Assembly (NCBI GenBank): GCA_027490755.1
Contig: JAIXXL010000047.1
Span: 248,001 to 312,000 of the forward strand
DNA from: Betaproteobacteria bacterium
GTDB taxonomy: Bacteria > Pseudomonadota > Gammaproteobacteria > Burkholderiales > UBA3065
Length of the DNA stretch: 64,000 nt
Direction of reading: 5' to 3'
Positions within the stretch are counted from its first letter, which is position 1, and each line of letters starts with the position of its first letter. Of the stretch, positions 1 to 7,520 are shown in pieces. Both the position numbers and the translations under genes were made by a program. The notes beneath the pieces are model-generated. The model was not told where the DNA came from and ran no database searches. It saw only the letters and a program-made list of their open reading frames with translations.

Positions 1-718
1 GGTCGGGGTCGGCGTAAAGCCCGGGCAGGTCGATGCGGTCGGCCAGCCAGAACAGGAACTCGCGCCCCAGTTCAGCGTGCGAGGGCGCCCGGAAGCCAAC
101 CGACAGGGTGATGCAGTCGTCTACGGCGACGCCATCGTGGGCGTAGCCGGGCGGCAGGTAGAGCAAGTCGCCGGGCTTGCATTCGAAGGTCTGCTCGGGG
201 CGGAAGTCAGCCATCAGCTTGAGCGGCTGGTCGGGCAGCAATTCGCGGTCGGGCTGGCCGCTGATCTGCCATCGGCGGATGCCGTGGGCCTGGATCAGGA
301 ACACGTCATAGGAGTCGTAGTGCGGCCCCACCCCACCGCCAGGCGTGGCGTAACTGGCCATGACGTCGTCCAGCCGCGTGTAGGGAATGAAGGCGAAGCG
401 GCGCAGCAGAGCGTCGGCCTCCGGCAGAAAGTGGTTGATGCCCTGTACAAGCACCGTCCACCTGCCCTTGGCAGCCAGCTGGCGCGCGCGCAGCGGGCCC
501 GGGTCGACGGTCCAGGCATCAGCCTTGCAGGCGATGCGGCGGGTCTGCGCCTCGGGGTGCTGCGCCAGGTCGAAAAGGGTCTCGACGTCGATCACGCCAG
601 CGGCCTGCGGCACTGCACCGGGCACGAACAGCGGCCGCTTCTGCCAGTGCACAGACATGAAGTCTGCGGCGCTGAGGCCGCCCAGCAGGGGCATCGCGGT
701 GTCCGGGGGCATCGTCAT
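1..718 (-). CDS. JmjC/cupin-fold ribosomal oxygenase (RoxA/YcfD-like), 3' end beyond window
   Basis: This is a 2-oxoglutarate/Fe(II) oxygenase of the family that hydroxylates an arginine of ribosomal protein L16 in E. coli. The first 239 residues are present and the C-terminus lies outside the window. The iron ligands are visible: HYD at residues 133-135 (His133, Asp135) and a distal His194 in the stretch LYLPPGYAHDG. The N-terminal segment WQKRPLFVPGA around residue 25 is typical of the family. The start is the first of two near-adjacent ATGs (718 and 712). It is divergent from the slyD-like gene, with about 86 bases between them. The family is clear; the actual substrate is inferred. Confidence 0.85.
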   Translation of the reverse strand, partial: MTMPPDTAMPLLGGLSAADFMSVHWQKRPLFVPGAVPQAAGVIDVETLFDLAQHPEAQTRRIACKADAWTVDPGPLRARQLAAKGRWTVLVQGINHFLPEADALLRRFAFIPYTRLDDVMASYATPGGGVGPHYDSYDVFLIQAHGIRRWQISGQPDRELLPDQPLKLMADFRPEQTFECKPGDLLYLPPGYAHDGVAVDDCITLSVGFRAPSHAELGREFLFWLADRIDLPGLYADPD

Positions 719-804
719 CCAACGAGTATATCGGGCATACTCGCCAGCCCGGCCGCGCACACGGGCGGCCTGCCCACAGACGCCAAACACCCGCGGGGAT
801 CCCA

Positions 805-1281
805 ATGAAAGTCGGCACCAACACCGTCGTCACCATCGATTACCAGCTGCTGGACGCCAGCGGCGCACTGCTCGAAGAGGAGCAGGGCATCGCCTACCTG
901 CACGGCGGACACGGCGGCCTGCTTCCAGTGCTCGAGGCCGCCATGGAGGGGGCCGCGGTCGGTCAGGAGGTGCGCGCGCGCATCGAGCCCGACGACGGCT
1001 TCGGCCACCACGACGAGAACGCCATCCGCACGGAGCCGCGCAGCGCCTTCCCGCCTGACGTGAAGGTCGGCATGCAGTTCGCTGGCAGCCCCGACGGCAG
1101 CGACGACATGTCCGTCTACACCGTGCGCGAGGTCTCCGAAGACGCCGTGGTGGTGGACGGCAACCACCCGCTGGCCGGGCAGACCGTGGAGTTCGTTGTC
1201 ACCGTGCGCGGGCTGCGCAAAGCCACCGAGGAAGAGGTGGCGCACGGCCACGCGCATGGCCCGGGCGGTCACCACCACTAA
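805..1281 (+). CDS. slyD: FKBP-type peptidyl-prolyl cis-trans isomerase, SlyD-like
   Basis: This 158-residue protein has the SlyD architecture: an FKBP half at both ends with the inserted flap (IF) chaperone domain from about residue 70 to 120. Motifs include LLEEEQG near residue 22, the loop around GLLPVLEAAMEG, and DGFGHHDENA before the insert. The C-terminus is histidine-rich (HGHAHGPGGHHH), as in metal-binding SlyD, although shorter than in E. coli. It would act as a cytosolic folding catalyst and possibly a nickel-binding chaperone. It lies 12 bases upstream of the peroxiredoxin gene and is probably co-transcribed with it. Confidence 0.9.
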   Translation: MKVGTNTVVTIDYQLLDASGALLEEEQGIAYLHGGHGGLLPVLEAAMEGAAVGQEVRARIEPDDGFGHHDENAIRTEPRSAFPPDVKVGMQFAGSPDGSDDMSVYTVREVSEDAVVVDGNHPLAGQTVEFVVTVRGLRKATEEEVAHGHAHGPGGHHH

Positions 1282-1293
1282 AGCGGCGCGACC

Positions 1294-1818
1294 ATGAAAC
1301 TACTCCTCGCGCTGGCCGCAATGGGTGCCCTGTGCATGGTGCGCCCGGCCGCCGCCGAACTGGCGCCTGGCAAGCCGGCTCCCGACTTCGCCCTGCCCGA
1401 CGCGGCGGGCAAGGTGCACCGTCTGGCCGATCTGCGCGGCCAGTGGGTGGTGGTCTACTTCTACCCGAAGAACGATACGCCGGGCTGTACCACCGAGGCC
1501 TGCAACCTGCGCGACCGCCACCACGAGCTGGTCAAGCTGGGCGCGACGCTAGTCGGCATCAGCGTCGACAGCCCGTCATCGCACGCCGAGTTCGCGCGCA
1601 AGTACAGCCTGCCGTTCACGCTGCTGGCCGATGAGAAAGGTGAGGTGGCACGCGCCTACGACAGCCTGCTCAACCTGATCGTGTTCAAGATGGCCAAGCG
1701 CAACACCTTCCTCATCGCGCCCGACGGCACGCTGCAGAAGTCGTGGCTCGGCGTCGACCCCAAGGCGCACGCCGACGAGTTGGTGCAGACCCTTCGCGCG
1801 CTGCAGAACAAGGGCTGA
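1294..1818 (+). CDS. Peroxiredoxin of the BCP/PrxQ type with N-terminal signal peptide
   Basis: This 174-residue thiol peroxidase carries the PrxQ signature DTPGCTTEAC, giving peroxidatic Cys65 and resolving Cys70 five residues later. The thioredoxin-fold strand VVVYFYPKN precedes it. Residues 1-21 form a hydrophobic signal peptide ending in an AAA-type cleavage site, so the enzyme is probably exported to the periplasm, whereas E. coli Bcp is cytosolic. It would reduce hydroperoxides in the envelope. It is followed two bases later by the TusA-like gene, suggesting one transcript. Confidence 0.88.
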   Translation: MKLLLALAAMGALCMVRPAAAELAPGKPAPDFALPDAAGKVHRLADLRGQWVVVYFYPKNDTPGCTTEACNLRDRHHELVKLGATLVGISVDSPSSHAEFARKYSLPFTLLADEKGEVARAYDSLLNLIVFKMAKRNTFLIAPDGTLQKSWLGVDPKAHADELVQTLRALQNKG

Positions 1819-1820
1819 GT

Positions 1821-2075
1821 GTGGACGGCGAGGCGGCCGCAGCGCCTCTGCAGGTAGATGCCTGCGGCCTGAAGTGCCCGCTGCCGATCCTGCGAACCAA
1901 GAAAGCATTGTCGACACTACCCGGCGGGCAACGGATCGAGGTGCTATCGACCGACCCGACGTCGGTGCGCGACTTCGAAGCCTTCTGCCAACAGGCCGGC
2001 CACACGCTGGTGGGCTGGGACGAAGCCGACGGCCGCTACCGTTTCCTGCTGCAGAAACGCGCCGATCCGGCCTGA
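1821..2075 (+). CDS. TusA/SirA-family sulfur-carrier protein
   Basis: This 84-residue protein has the TusA fold signature CGLKCPLPILR, with the catalytic sulfur-carrying cysteine at residue 19 in the CP pair and an extra Cys15. TusA proteins relay persulfide sulfur for tRNA thiolation or, in sulfur oxidisers, for cytoplasmic sulfur metabolism. A GTG at 1821 is chosen as start because it lies two bases after the peroxiredoxin stop with AAGGG upstream. An ATG at 1743 in the same frame would lie deep inside the preceding gene. The pathway is uncertain because no dsr or rhd neighbours are present. Confidence 0.8.
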   Translation: MDGEAAAAPLQVDACGLKCPLPILRTKKALSTLPGGQRIEVLSTDPTSVRDFEAFCQQAGHTLVGWDEADGRYRFLLQKRADPA

Positions 2076-2100
2076 GAGCCAGCGCGCGTCACGCGGCCGC

Positions 2101-2421
2101 CTAGTCCGCGGGTGGCTCGGCGCAAAGACCCTGCTGGATGCCGATGCGGCGGCGGATCTCGCCGTGGCTGCGGCAGTAGGCCTGGATCTGGCCGAACTGC
2201 TCCGGTGTGGGTGCCAGTTCGCGCAGCGGACGCTGCTTGCGCGCCAGCCCCAGCTGCTCCGGCGTCAGTATCACCGCGGTCTGATCCAGCAACTCGTTGC
2301 TGTCCAAGCTCAAACGCATGTTGCAGTCGCGCACGCCGCCATCGACCAATCGGTCACAGGATGACGCCGCCGATGCGCCGACAGCGAAGAGCCCGAGGGC
2401 GGCGGCCAGACAGGCACGCAT
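2101..2421 (-). CDS. Hypothetical secreted protein, 106 residues
   Basis: No family was recognised. The N-terminus has a clear signal peptide (MRACLAAALGLFAVGASAA) with an AxA cleavage site near residue 19. The mature part has four or so cysteines (SSCDRL, RDCNM, AYCRSHG, GLCAEPP), which suggests disulfides in the periplasm. ATG 2421 is preferred over the TTG at 2436 because a GAGG lies at suitable spacing. It follows the small membrane protein gene at 2433-2609 on the same strand. Confidence 0.6.
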   Translation of the reverse strand: MRACLAAALGLFAVGASAASSCDRLVDGGVRDCNMRLSLDSNELLDQTAVILTPEQLGLARKQRPLRELAPTPEQFGQIQAYCRSHGEIRRRIGIQQGLCAEPPAD

Positions 2422-2432
2422 GGCCCCGCGCC

Positions 2433-2609
2433 TCAACGCCCCGCCCCTTGCGCATCATCATCATCGGAACCAGTCAGCCGAGCGGCCTCGCGCGCCGCCG
2501 TACGCTCGCGCTCGCGACGCAGGTCACGGAACTGCCACCAGGCGAACGCCAGCACGCCACCGAACACCAGCACACCCTCCACCAGGATCAGCGGCAAAGG
2601 CCCTTCCAT
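2433..2609 (-). CDS. Small single-span membrane protein, 58 residues
   Basis: A hydrophobic N-terminal helix (PLPLILVEGVLVFGGVLAFA) is followed by a strongly basic segment (WWQFRDLRRERERTAAREAA) and an acidic tail with DDDD. Length and topology suggest a bitopic inner-membrane peptide with a charged cytoplasmic tail. The start is the ATG at 2609, preceded by GAGGAG. It lies directly downstream of the cheB remnant, so it may once have ended a chemotaxis operon. The function is unknown. Confidence 0.6.
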   Translation of the reverse strand: MEGPLPLILVEGVLVFGGVLAFAWWQFRDLRRERERTAAREAARLTGSDDDDAQGAGR

Positions 2610-2638
2610 GTTGCGACTCCTCTTGCGTTCCTGCGCGC

Positions 2639-2815
2639 TCAGGCGCCAATACGTTCGAGCATGCGTGCGTGGATGTGCCCCAGCGGCAGCACCTCGTCGA
2701 CCGCGCCGGCGGCGATCGCCTGCCGCGGCATGCCCAACACCACGCAAGTGTGCTCATCCTGAGCAATGTTATACGCCCCGGCACTCTTCATCCGCGCCAT
2801 TCCGGCTGCGCTGGC
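2639..2815 (-). pseudogene. cheB: cheB 3' remnant (protein-glutamate methylesterase tail)
   Basis: The reading frame ends with residues that match the C-terminus of CheB methylesterase: a glycine/alanine helix, KSAGAYNIAQDEHTCVVLGM and then PRQAIAAGAVDEVLPL. In intact CheB this part contains the AQDE motif and the GMPR substrate loop. Here the receiver domain and most of the catalytic domain are absent. The frame continues directly into MCP-like sequence on its 5' side, so this is the far side of a deletion junction. The boundary near 2815 is approximate. Confidence 0.75.
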
Positions 2816-3216
2816 GATGGCCTCGTCACCGCCGGCGCTGCGGCCGTGCTCGGCGATCTCGGCAAAGCTGCCGGTGAGTGCAGAGACGGCACCCTGCATG
2901 GTGGCCTGCACCTGCGCCAGTTCGGCGCGGCCGACCTGCTCGGCCAGCTCGGCCAGCTCGGCAAAGGCCTCGGAACGCTCTCGCTAGGTCGCCAGCAGCT
3001 GCGCTACGGACAGCGCCAGCGAGACGGCGAACAGCAGCTGCGGCCCGAGCGGAGAATCGGCCCCGACCAGCGGCGAGAGCCAGACCAGACCGGCGCCGGA
3101 GACCAACACCATCGAAATCGCCAAGAACATGTCCATCAGCCGCTGAAAGAGACGTCGTTCGTTCCGGCGGATGTCTTGTGGGGGCTGTATCGGCGAAAGC
3201 GTTTTACTTCTTTCGT
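2816..3216 (-). pseudogene. Methyl-accepting chemotaxis protein 5' remnant
   Basis: Reading the minus strand gives a basic amphipathic start (RRNERRLFQRLMDMFLA), two hydrophobic helices with a very short loop, then an in-frame TAG at 2984-2986, and then SEAFAELAELAEQVGRAELA followed by MQGAVSALTGSFAEIAEHGR. The last part resembles the cytoplasmic start of MCPs after the membrane anchor. An in-frame TAA also occurs close to the 5' end, after a short MSKR start. The signalling hairpin is missing and the frame runs into a cheB tail. This is a broken gene, with two nonsense codons and a deletion. Confidence 0.6.
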
Positions 3217-3296
3217 TTTATCGTTTAGACATCTTCAATACCGCCTACGGCTTAGATGATTTGGCTCATCAGCCTGTGTTTTGGAAGACCTCCAGG

Positions 3297-3327
3297 TGCA
3301 AAACAAACGGGCCCCGAAGGGCCCGTT
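3297..3327 (-). terminator. Rho-independent terminator of the puc operon
   Basis: A perfect 9-bp stem, AACGGGCCC (3306-3314) and GGGCCCGTT (3319-3327), closes a CGAA tetraloop. On the minus strand it is followed by a T-rich tract (TTTGTTTTGC). It lies 41 bases after the stop of the 28-residue peptide gene, so that small gene is inside the transcript that starts at pucB. Confidence 0.85.
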
Positions 3328-3367
3328 GCGCGGATACTGGTGGCCGGCCAGGGTGGCCGGGCCAGTT

Positions 3368-3454
3368 TCAGCGGGACTTCTTGTTGTAGGTCACACCGAT
3401 GATGCGCGCCACGATGATGACCCAGAAGATCAGGATCCAGGTGGTCAAGGTCAT
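3368..3454 (-). CDS. Single-helix membrane peptide of 28 residues, last gene of the light-harvesting operon
   Basis: The peptide begins MTLTTWILIFWVIIVARIIG and ends in a basic tail, VTYNKKSR. It has one predicted membrane helix with two tryptophans near its start and an arginine at position 17. It has a very good ribosome binding site, AAAGAGGAG, six bases before the ATG, and starts 22 bases after the pucC stop. A strong terminator follows. The size, the operon position and the single helix make it a candidate accessory antenna polypeptide (a gamma-like subunit) or an assembly factor. I do not recognise a named family. The coding call rests on the start signal and the position, not on homology. 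Confidence 0.65.
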   Translation of the reverse strand: MTLTTWILIFWVIIVARIIGVTYNKKSR

Positions 3455-3476
3455 GCCGTTCTCCTCTTTGAATTGT

Positions 3477-4871
3477 TCATGCTGCCTGGTTGCGGGTTGC
3501 GTGGCCCCGGCGCCAGCCGACAAGCGGGACCATCGCGGTGATCGTCACAACCAGCAGTAGCAGCTCCAGGCTGTAGACGAATATATAGCCGAGCACGGGC
3601 TCGGTTGCAGCGGCGTATACATCGCGCAGGATACCGCCAACACCGACAGCGATGCCGGCCGCGGTGGCCTGCACCGCGCCCCAGGCACCCAGCGCCAGGC
3701 CAACCTGGTCGCGCGGGGCGGCCCGCATGGTGGCGGTGAGCGTGCCATGGCCGAAAAGGCCGCCGCCGACGCCGATGAGCATGACGCCGGTGCCGAACCA
3801 CACCGGAGAGTCGAGTGGTGCTGCAGCGATGACCAGGGCAAACGCCGGCAGGCCGACCATGGCGCCGATAGCGGCCATTCGGAAGGCGTCGTAGCCGCGA
3901 CCCAACACCACCGAGGCGGCCCAGAAACCGAACAGGCCACCAGCCGACAGAGTCGCCGTAAGCAGTGTGGTGTCGCCGACCGACATGCGCAGGATCTCGC
4001 CGCCGTAGGGTTCGAGCAGCACGTCCTCCATGCTGAAAGCGGCGGTACCCAGGCCGACGATGAGCAGGCGGCGCATGGCCTCCGGGCCGCTGCGGAACAG
4101 ACGCCACGCGTCCTGGAACTCGACTTCCTGTGCGGCCGGGCGCGGCTGGTGGCGGTTGGGGTCGCGCGCCTCCTGCTTCCACATGGCGATGACATTGAGC
4201 AGCAGCGTGACCACGGCGGCGCCCTGGATCACCCGCACCAGCTGGCCGGGCGAGTATTCGGAGAGCAACAGGCCAAAGGCGACGGCGCTGACGATCATGC
4301 CGGTCAGCAGCATGACGTACATCAGGCCCACCACCTTGGGCTGGTCCTCCTCGCGCACCAGGTCGGTGGCCAGCGCCAGGCCGACCGTCTGCACGGTGTG
4401 TACGCCGGCACCGACCAGCAGGAAGGCGAAGCCCGCGGCGACCTGACCGATCCAGGCCGGGTAGTGGGCGGACTGCCCTGCCCCGGCCAACACCAGCAGG
4501 GCAAAGGGCATGACGGCAAAGCCGCCGAACTGCACCATGCTGCCGCGCCAGATAAAGGGCACACGCTTCCAGCCGAGGGCGGAGCGGTGGGTGTCGGACT
4601 TGAAGCCGATGACGGCGCGCAGCGGCGCGAATACGATCGGGAGCGAGACCATGATGGCGACGAGCGCTGCGGACACGTGCAGTTCGACGATCATGACGCG
4701 ATTAAGCGTGCCCATCAGCAGGACCATGGCCATGCCGCAGGACACCTGGAACAGGGAAAGGCGAAGCAGCCGCGAGAGCGGCAGTTCAGGGGTGGCGGCG
4801 TCGGCGAACGGAAGGAAGCGGGTGCCCAGTTCGGCCCAGCCCTCTACCAGTCTGCGACTCAGTCGGAGCAT
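3477..4871 (-). CDS. pucC: PucC/BCH2-family bacteriochlorophyll delivery or antenna assembly protein
   Basis: This 464-residue protein has about 12 membrane helices and belongs to the BCD/PucC subgroup of the major facilitator fold. Members are needed to assemble LH1 or LH2 antenna complexes in the photosynthetic membrane. Family hallmarks are GTLNRVMIVEL near residue 55, RAVIGFKSDTHRSALGWKRV around 84-103 and the glycine-rich GVGGGLFGHGTLTATM late in the protein. It is the third gene of the puc operon, downstream of pucBA and a hairpin, and upstream of a 28-residue membrane peptide. Whether it serves LH2 or LH1 is inferred from its neighbours. Confidence 0.92.
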   Translation of the reverse strand: MLRLSRRLVEGWAELGTRFLPFADAATPELPLSRLLRLSLFQVSCGMAMVLLMGTLNRVMIVELHVSAALVAIMVSLPIVFAPLRAVIGFKSDTHRSALGWKRVPFIWRGSMVQFGGFAVMPFALLVLAGAGQSAHYPAWIGQVAAGFAFLLVGAGVHTVQTVGLALATDLVREEDQPKVVGLMYVMLLTGMIVSAVAFGLLLSEYSPGQLVRVIQGAAVVTLLLNVIAMWKQEARDPNRHQPRPAAQEVEFQDAWRLFRSGPEAMRRLLIVGLGTAAFSMEDVLLEPYGGEILRMSVGDTTLLTATLSAGGLFGFWAASVVLGRGYDAFRMAAIGAMVGLPAFALVIAAAPLDSPVWFGTGVMLIGVGGGLFGHGTLTATMRAAPRDQVGLALGAWGAVQATAAGIAVGVGGILRDVYAAATEPVLGYIFVYSLELLLLVVTITAMVPLVGWRRGHATRNQAA

Positions 4872-4886
4872 GCCCTAACCCCCGAT

Positions 4887-4909
4887 TGCCAACGACAGTG
4901 CCGTTGGCA
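4887..4909 (-). promoter_or_regulatory. Intercistronic hairpin between pucA and pucC
   Basis: An 8-bp perfect stem, TGCCAACG (4887-4894) and CGTTGGCA (4902-4909), with a 7-base loop lies about 90 bases after pucA and 16 bases before pucC. No T-run follows. In known puc and puf operons such hairpins protect the abundant antenna mRNA and lower expression of the distal gene. The same role is inferred here. Confidence 0.6.
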
Positions 4910-5001
4910 GGAACGCACGTCCGGTCCGCGAGCGGGCAGGCCCGCAACACGGATCGGGCCGGCGGCCGGACAAGCCGACCGCCGTGACCCGGTACTTCAC
5001 T

Positions 5002-5175
5002 TCAACTGGATGCGGAGGCCGTGTTGATCGGCTCGCCGTTAAGAAACTTCGACACCCAGGTGGTGTGCGTGGTGATAGCCAGATGCACGGCAAACGAACC
5101 CACCGCAACTGCACCGAGCAGAATCGGCACACCGACGGTCGGCTTGACCACCGTCCACATTTTTCCGTAGATCAT
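5002..5175 (-). CDS. pucA: Light-harvesting complex alpha polypeptide (LH2-type)
   Basis: The 57-residue antenna polypeptide is too short for standard ORF calling. It reads [20 protein letters not shown] at its N-terminus, then a membrane helix with His31, the bacteriochlorophyll ligand, in [20 protein letters not shown]. The PTVGVP turn and the TTW just after the helix are typical of LH2 alpha chains. It starts 10 bases after pucB with GGAG upstream. It would form the inner ring of a peripheral antenna. An LH1 assignment cannot be fully excluded because puf genes are not in view. Confidence 0.93.
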   Translation of the reverse strand: MIYGKMWTVVKPTVGVPILLGAVAVGSFAVHLAITTHTTWVSKFLNGEPINTASASS

Positions 5176-5185
5176 AGCGGTCTCC

Positions 5186-5332
5186 TCAGCCCAGCCAGGG
5201 CGTGTAGATGTAAGTAAGCAGATGCGCCAGTGCGGCGATCATGCCGAAGAACTGCGTCCCCTGGATCAGGTTACGGTGAAGTTCCTCGGACTCGGCTTCG
5301 GTCAGGCCTGTCAGCCCTACTTTCTCAGACAT
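5186..5332 (-). CDS. pucB: Light-harvesting complex beta polypeptide (LH2-type)
   Basis: This 48-residue polypeptide has the beta-chain signature: an acidic N-terminus ([13 protein letters not shown]), His19 (the residue near the membrane surface) and His37, the bacteriochlorophyll ligand, followed by the closing motif YTPWLG. A strong ribosome binding site (AGGAGGAAGG) precedes ATG 5332, fitting a very abundant protein. It is the first gene of pucB-pucA-pucC. The leader is about 100 bases long if the proposed promoter is right. Confidence 0.93.
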   Translation of the reverse strand: MSEKVGLTGLTEAESEELHRNLIQGTQFFGMIAALAHLLTYIYTPWLG

Positions 5333-5438
5333 AGTCCTTCCTCCTGATGGTTCCGATCGTGCTCAGCCCGCACGAGGGCACTTCCAAGTACTTCTTTTGC
5401 AACACCATTGAAGGCTGGAACCGAGCGTTGCGGACTTC

Positions 5439-5479
5439 ACTGTCCACCTGACACTGTCTAATGTCAATAACTCGAGACA
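5439..5479 (-). promoter_or_regulatory. Likely puc promoter with overlapping PpsR/CrtJ-type operator
   Basis: On the minus strand TTGACA (5467-5462) is followed, after 17 bases, by GACAGT (5444-5439), a reasonable -35 with a weak -10. The palindrome TGT-CTCGAGTTATTG-ACA (5479-5462) fits the TGT-N12-ACA consensus bound by PpsR/CrtJ, the aerobic repressor of photosynthesis genes, and shares its ACA half with the -35 box. This arrangement predicts repression by promoter occlusion under oxygen. The regulator gene is not in the window. Confidence 0.6.
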
Positions 5480-5579
5480 CTTTTTGGTGTACCCGCCAAT
5501 CTGGACAAATGGCGGACAGCCGCAGACCCACCGGCAGCAGCTGCGCCGAGGGTCTCGCAGGTGGTGTGCCGGGGGCTGG

Positions 5580-6452
5580 CTAGGCCCGGCTGTTCCAGAA
5601 GGCGCGCTGCCAGCGCTGCTGGCGCCGGTTAGCCTCGCGCAGGAAGGGGGCAAAGATGCCCATGCCGAGGAATCGCCGGTTGAGCCAGTGCCACGGCCAG
5701 CGCAGCGGCCGGGCGAAGTCGACGAACAGCACCACGCGATAGCCCTCGGTGTCGTTCCACACCTCGTGGTTGAAGGTGTCGTCGAAGATCAGCGCGCGGC
5801 CCTCGTGCCAGCGACAGATGCGGTTGCCTATGCGGATACGCACGCGCTCGCCGGGCTCCGGCACCTGCAGGGCGAGGTGGAGCCGCAGCAGGCCGTTGTA
5901 GGCGCCGCGATGAGGCGGGATGTGCTTGCCGGGGCTGAGGATGGAAAAGAAGGCCGTGGTCATGCCTGGGATGCGCGACAGCGCCTTCATGGTCTCGGGG
6001 CAGCGCGCGGCGTTGGCCGAGCAGTCCATGCCGATGCCGGCCAGGAAGAAGGTCTTCCAGTCGTGGTCCTGCTGGATCACGTCGACCTCCCGCAGGATCT
6101 CCTGGAAGCTCGGCATCTGGTCGCGGTAGACCATGATGGCGTCAAGCTCGGCGCGCACCTGGCGCCAGTCAGCCTCCACAGCCGGCACCCAGCCGAAGTG
6201 CCGCGCGTCGTAGACCATCGGGTCACCGTGCAGGGAATAGCGCACCACGGTGGCCTCGAGCGTGTCCTGTGCCCAGCGCAGGAGGCGGCCCCAGAGGCTG
6301 GAGGGCGGCGTCAGGCGGTGCGCGCGGTCACAATAGTGGTTGTAGGACGGGTCGGCGACGCCAGGCAGGATTGCATCTGGAGACCAGGTGTCGGGCGCTG
6401 TGGTGGTGTCGTTCACGGCAGACTGGAGCAGGTCGGGATACGGAAAGCGCAT
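5580..6452 (-). CDS. Aspartyl/asparaginyl beta-hydroxylase-family dioxygenase
   Basis: This 290-residue protein has the C-terminal domain of the Asp/Asn hydroxylase family: HIPPHRGAYNGLLRLHLAL around residues 184-202 and a distal DDTFNHEVWN near residue 232, which together supply iron-binding histidines. Bacterial members include LpxO, which hydroxylates lipid A acyl chains. There is no obvious membrane anchor. It is divergent from the hydrolase at 6507, with 54 bases between. It begins about 100 bases upstream of the puc promoter region but is transcribed separately. The substrate is unknown. Confidence 0.8.
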   Translation of the reverse strand: MRFPYPDLLQSAVNDTTTAPDTWSPDAILPGVADPSYNHYCDRAHRLTPPSSLWGRLLRWAQDTLEATVVRYSLHGDPMVYDARHFGWVPAVEADWRQVRAELDAIMVYRDQMPSFQEILREVDVIQQDHDWKTFFLAGIGMDCSANAARCPETMKALSRIPGMTTAFFSILSPGKHIPPHRGAYNGLLRLHLALQVPEPGERVRIRIGNRICRWHEGRALIFDDTFNHEVWNDTEGYRVVLFVDFARPLRWPWHWLNRRFLGMGIFAPFLREANRRQQRWQRAFWNSRA

Positions 6453-6506
6453 TGAGTTTGTCGCAATCCGTCACGAAATTGAAGCATTGCGGAAGGGAGA
6501 CGCAGC

Positions 6507-7424
6507 GTGTCAGCGGATCGAGCGGGTTTCGAAGGCGCGCCGCTTTACGCGCAGACCAGCCCCGGCGCTCCGGGCCAGCGGCCGGTGCTGGTGCTGCTGC
6601 ACGGCTTCCCGCAGACGCACGCCATGTGGGCGCGGGTGGCTCAGCGGCTGGAGGAACGGTTCTGGCTGGTGATGCCCGACCTGCGTGGCTACGGCGACTC
6701 GCCCCCGGCGCCGGACAGCGCGGACCATGCCGGCTACAGCAAGCGCGCGATGGCGGCGGACGTGGTCAGCCTGCTGGACGGGCTGAGCGTGGAGCGCTTC
6801 TACCTGTGCGGGCACGACCGCGGCGGCCGGGTGGCGCACCGTCTGGCGCTGGACCACGCCGACCGCGTGCAGCGGCTGTGCGTGATCGATATCGCGCCGA
6901 CGCTGGACATGTACGCACGCACCGACATGGACTTTGCGCGCGCATACGAGCACTGGTTCCACCTGATCCAGCCGGAGCCACTGCCGGAGCAGATGATCGG
7001 CGGCTACGCCCGCGAGTACCTGCATGCCAAGTTGGGCGGCTGGGGCGGGGCTGGTCTTGCGCACATCGAGCCACAGGCGCTGGCCGAGTACGAGCGATGT
7101 TTTACGCCGGCGCAGATACACGCCATGTGCGAGGACTACCGGGCCAGTGCCGGAATCGACCTCGAGCATGACAGGGCCAGCCGCGCCGCTGGCCAGCGCA
7201 TCAGCTGCGACACGCTGGTGATATGGGGCAGCCGCGGCGTGGTGCACCGCTTCTTTGATCCGCCGGCGCTGTGGCAGGCGCAGTGCAGCGGGCGAGTGGA
7301 GCCGCTGCTGCTGGACGCTGGGCACTACGTGCCGGAGGAGCGCCCGGACGATGTGGCGGCAGCGCTGGCGGGGTTCATGACCGGTTCACCCAGGAAGCGG
7401 TTGGTGTCATCGTTGCGGCTTTGA
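6507..7424 (+). CDS. Alpha/beta hydrolase, haloacetate dehalogenase-like
   Basis: The 305-residue protein has the alpha/beta hydrolase fold. HGFPQTHAMW forms the oxyanion-hole strand and CGHDRGGRVAHR carries the nucleophile Asp104 instead of the serine of esterases. The catalytic His is in DAGHYVPEE near the C-terminus. GHDRGGR with an Asp nucleophile is characteristic of fluoroacetate/haloacetate dehalogenases and epoxide-hydrolase-like enzymes. The GTG start at 6507 has GGGAG upstream. The natural substrate is not known. Confidence 0.8.
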   Translation: MSADRAGFEGAPLYAQTSPGAPGQRPVLVLLHGFPQTHAMWARVAQRLEERFWLVMPDLRGYGDSPPAPDSADHAGYSKRAMAADVVSLLDGLSVERFYLCGHDRGGRVAHRLALDHADRVQRLCVIDIAPTLDMYARTDMDFARAYEHWFHLIQPEPLPEQMIGGYAREYLHAKLGGWGGAGLAHIEPQALAEYERCFTPAQIHAMCEDYRASAGIDLEHDRASRAAGQRISCDTLVIWGSRGVVHRFFDPPALWQAQCSGRVEPLLLDAGHYVPEERPDDVAAALAGFMTGSPRKRLVSSLRL

Positions 7425-7520
7425 GGGCGCTAGCACATTGAGCTTGCGCGCTCAGGGCTCAGACAGAGAGATGCTCGGCCAGCCCGGAGGCCGCACGAGG
7501 ATAAAAACGCTGGGGCAGGG

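Noticed and set aside
2297..3259. A 320-residue plus-strand frame across the chemotaxis remnant
   Set aside because: Its composition is shadow-like (repeats of Arg, Pro, His) and the minus strand has recognisable MCP and CheB sequence.
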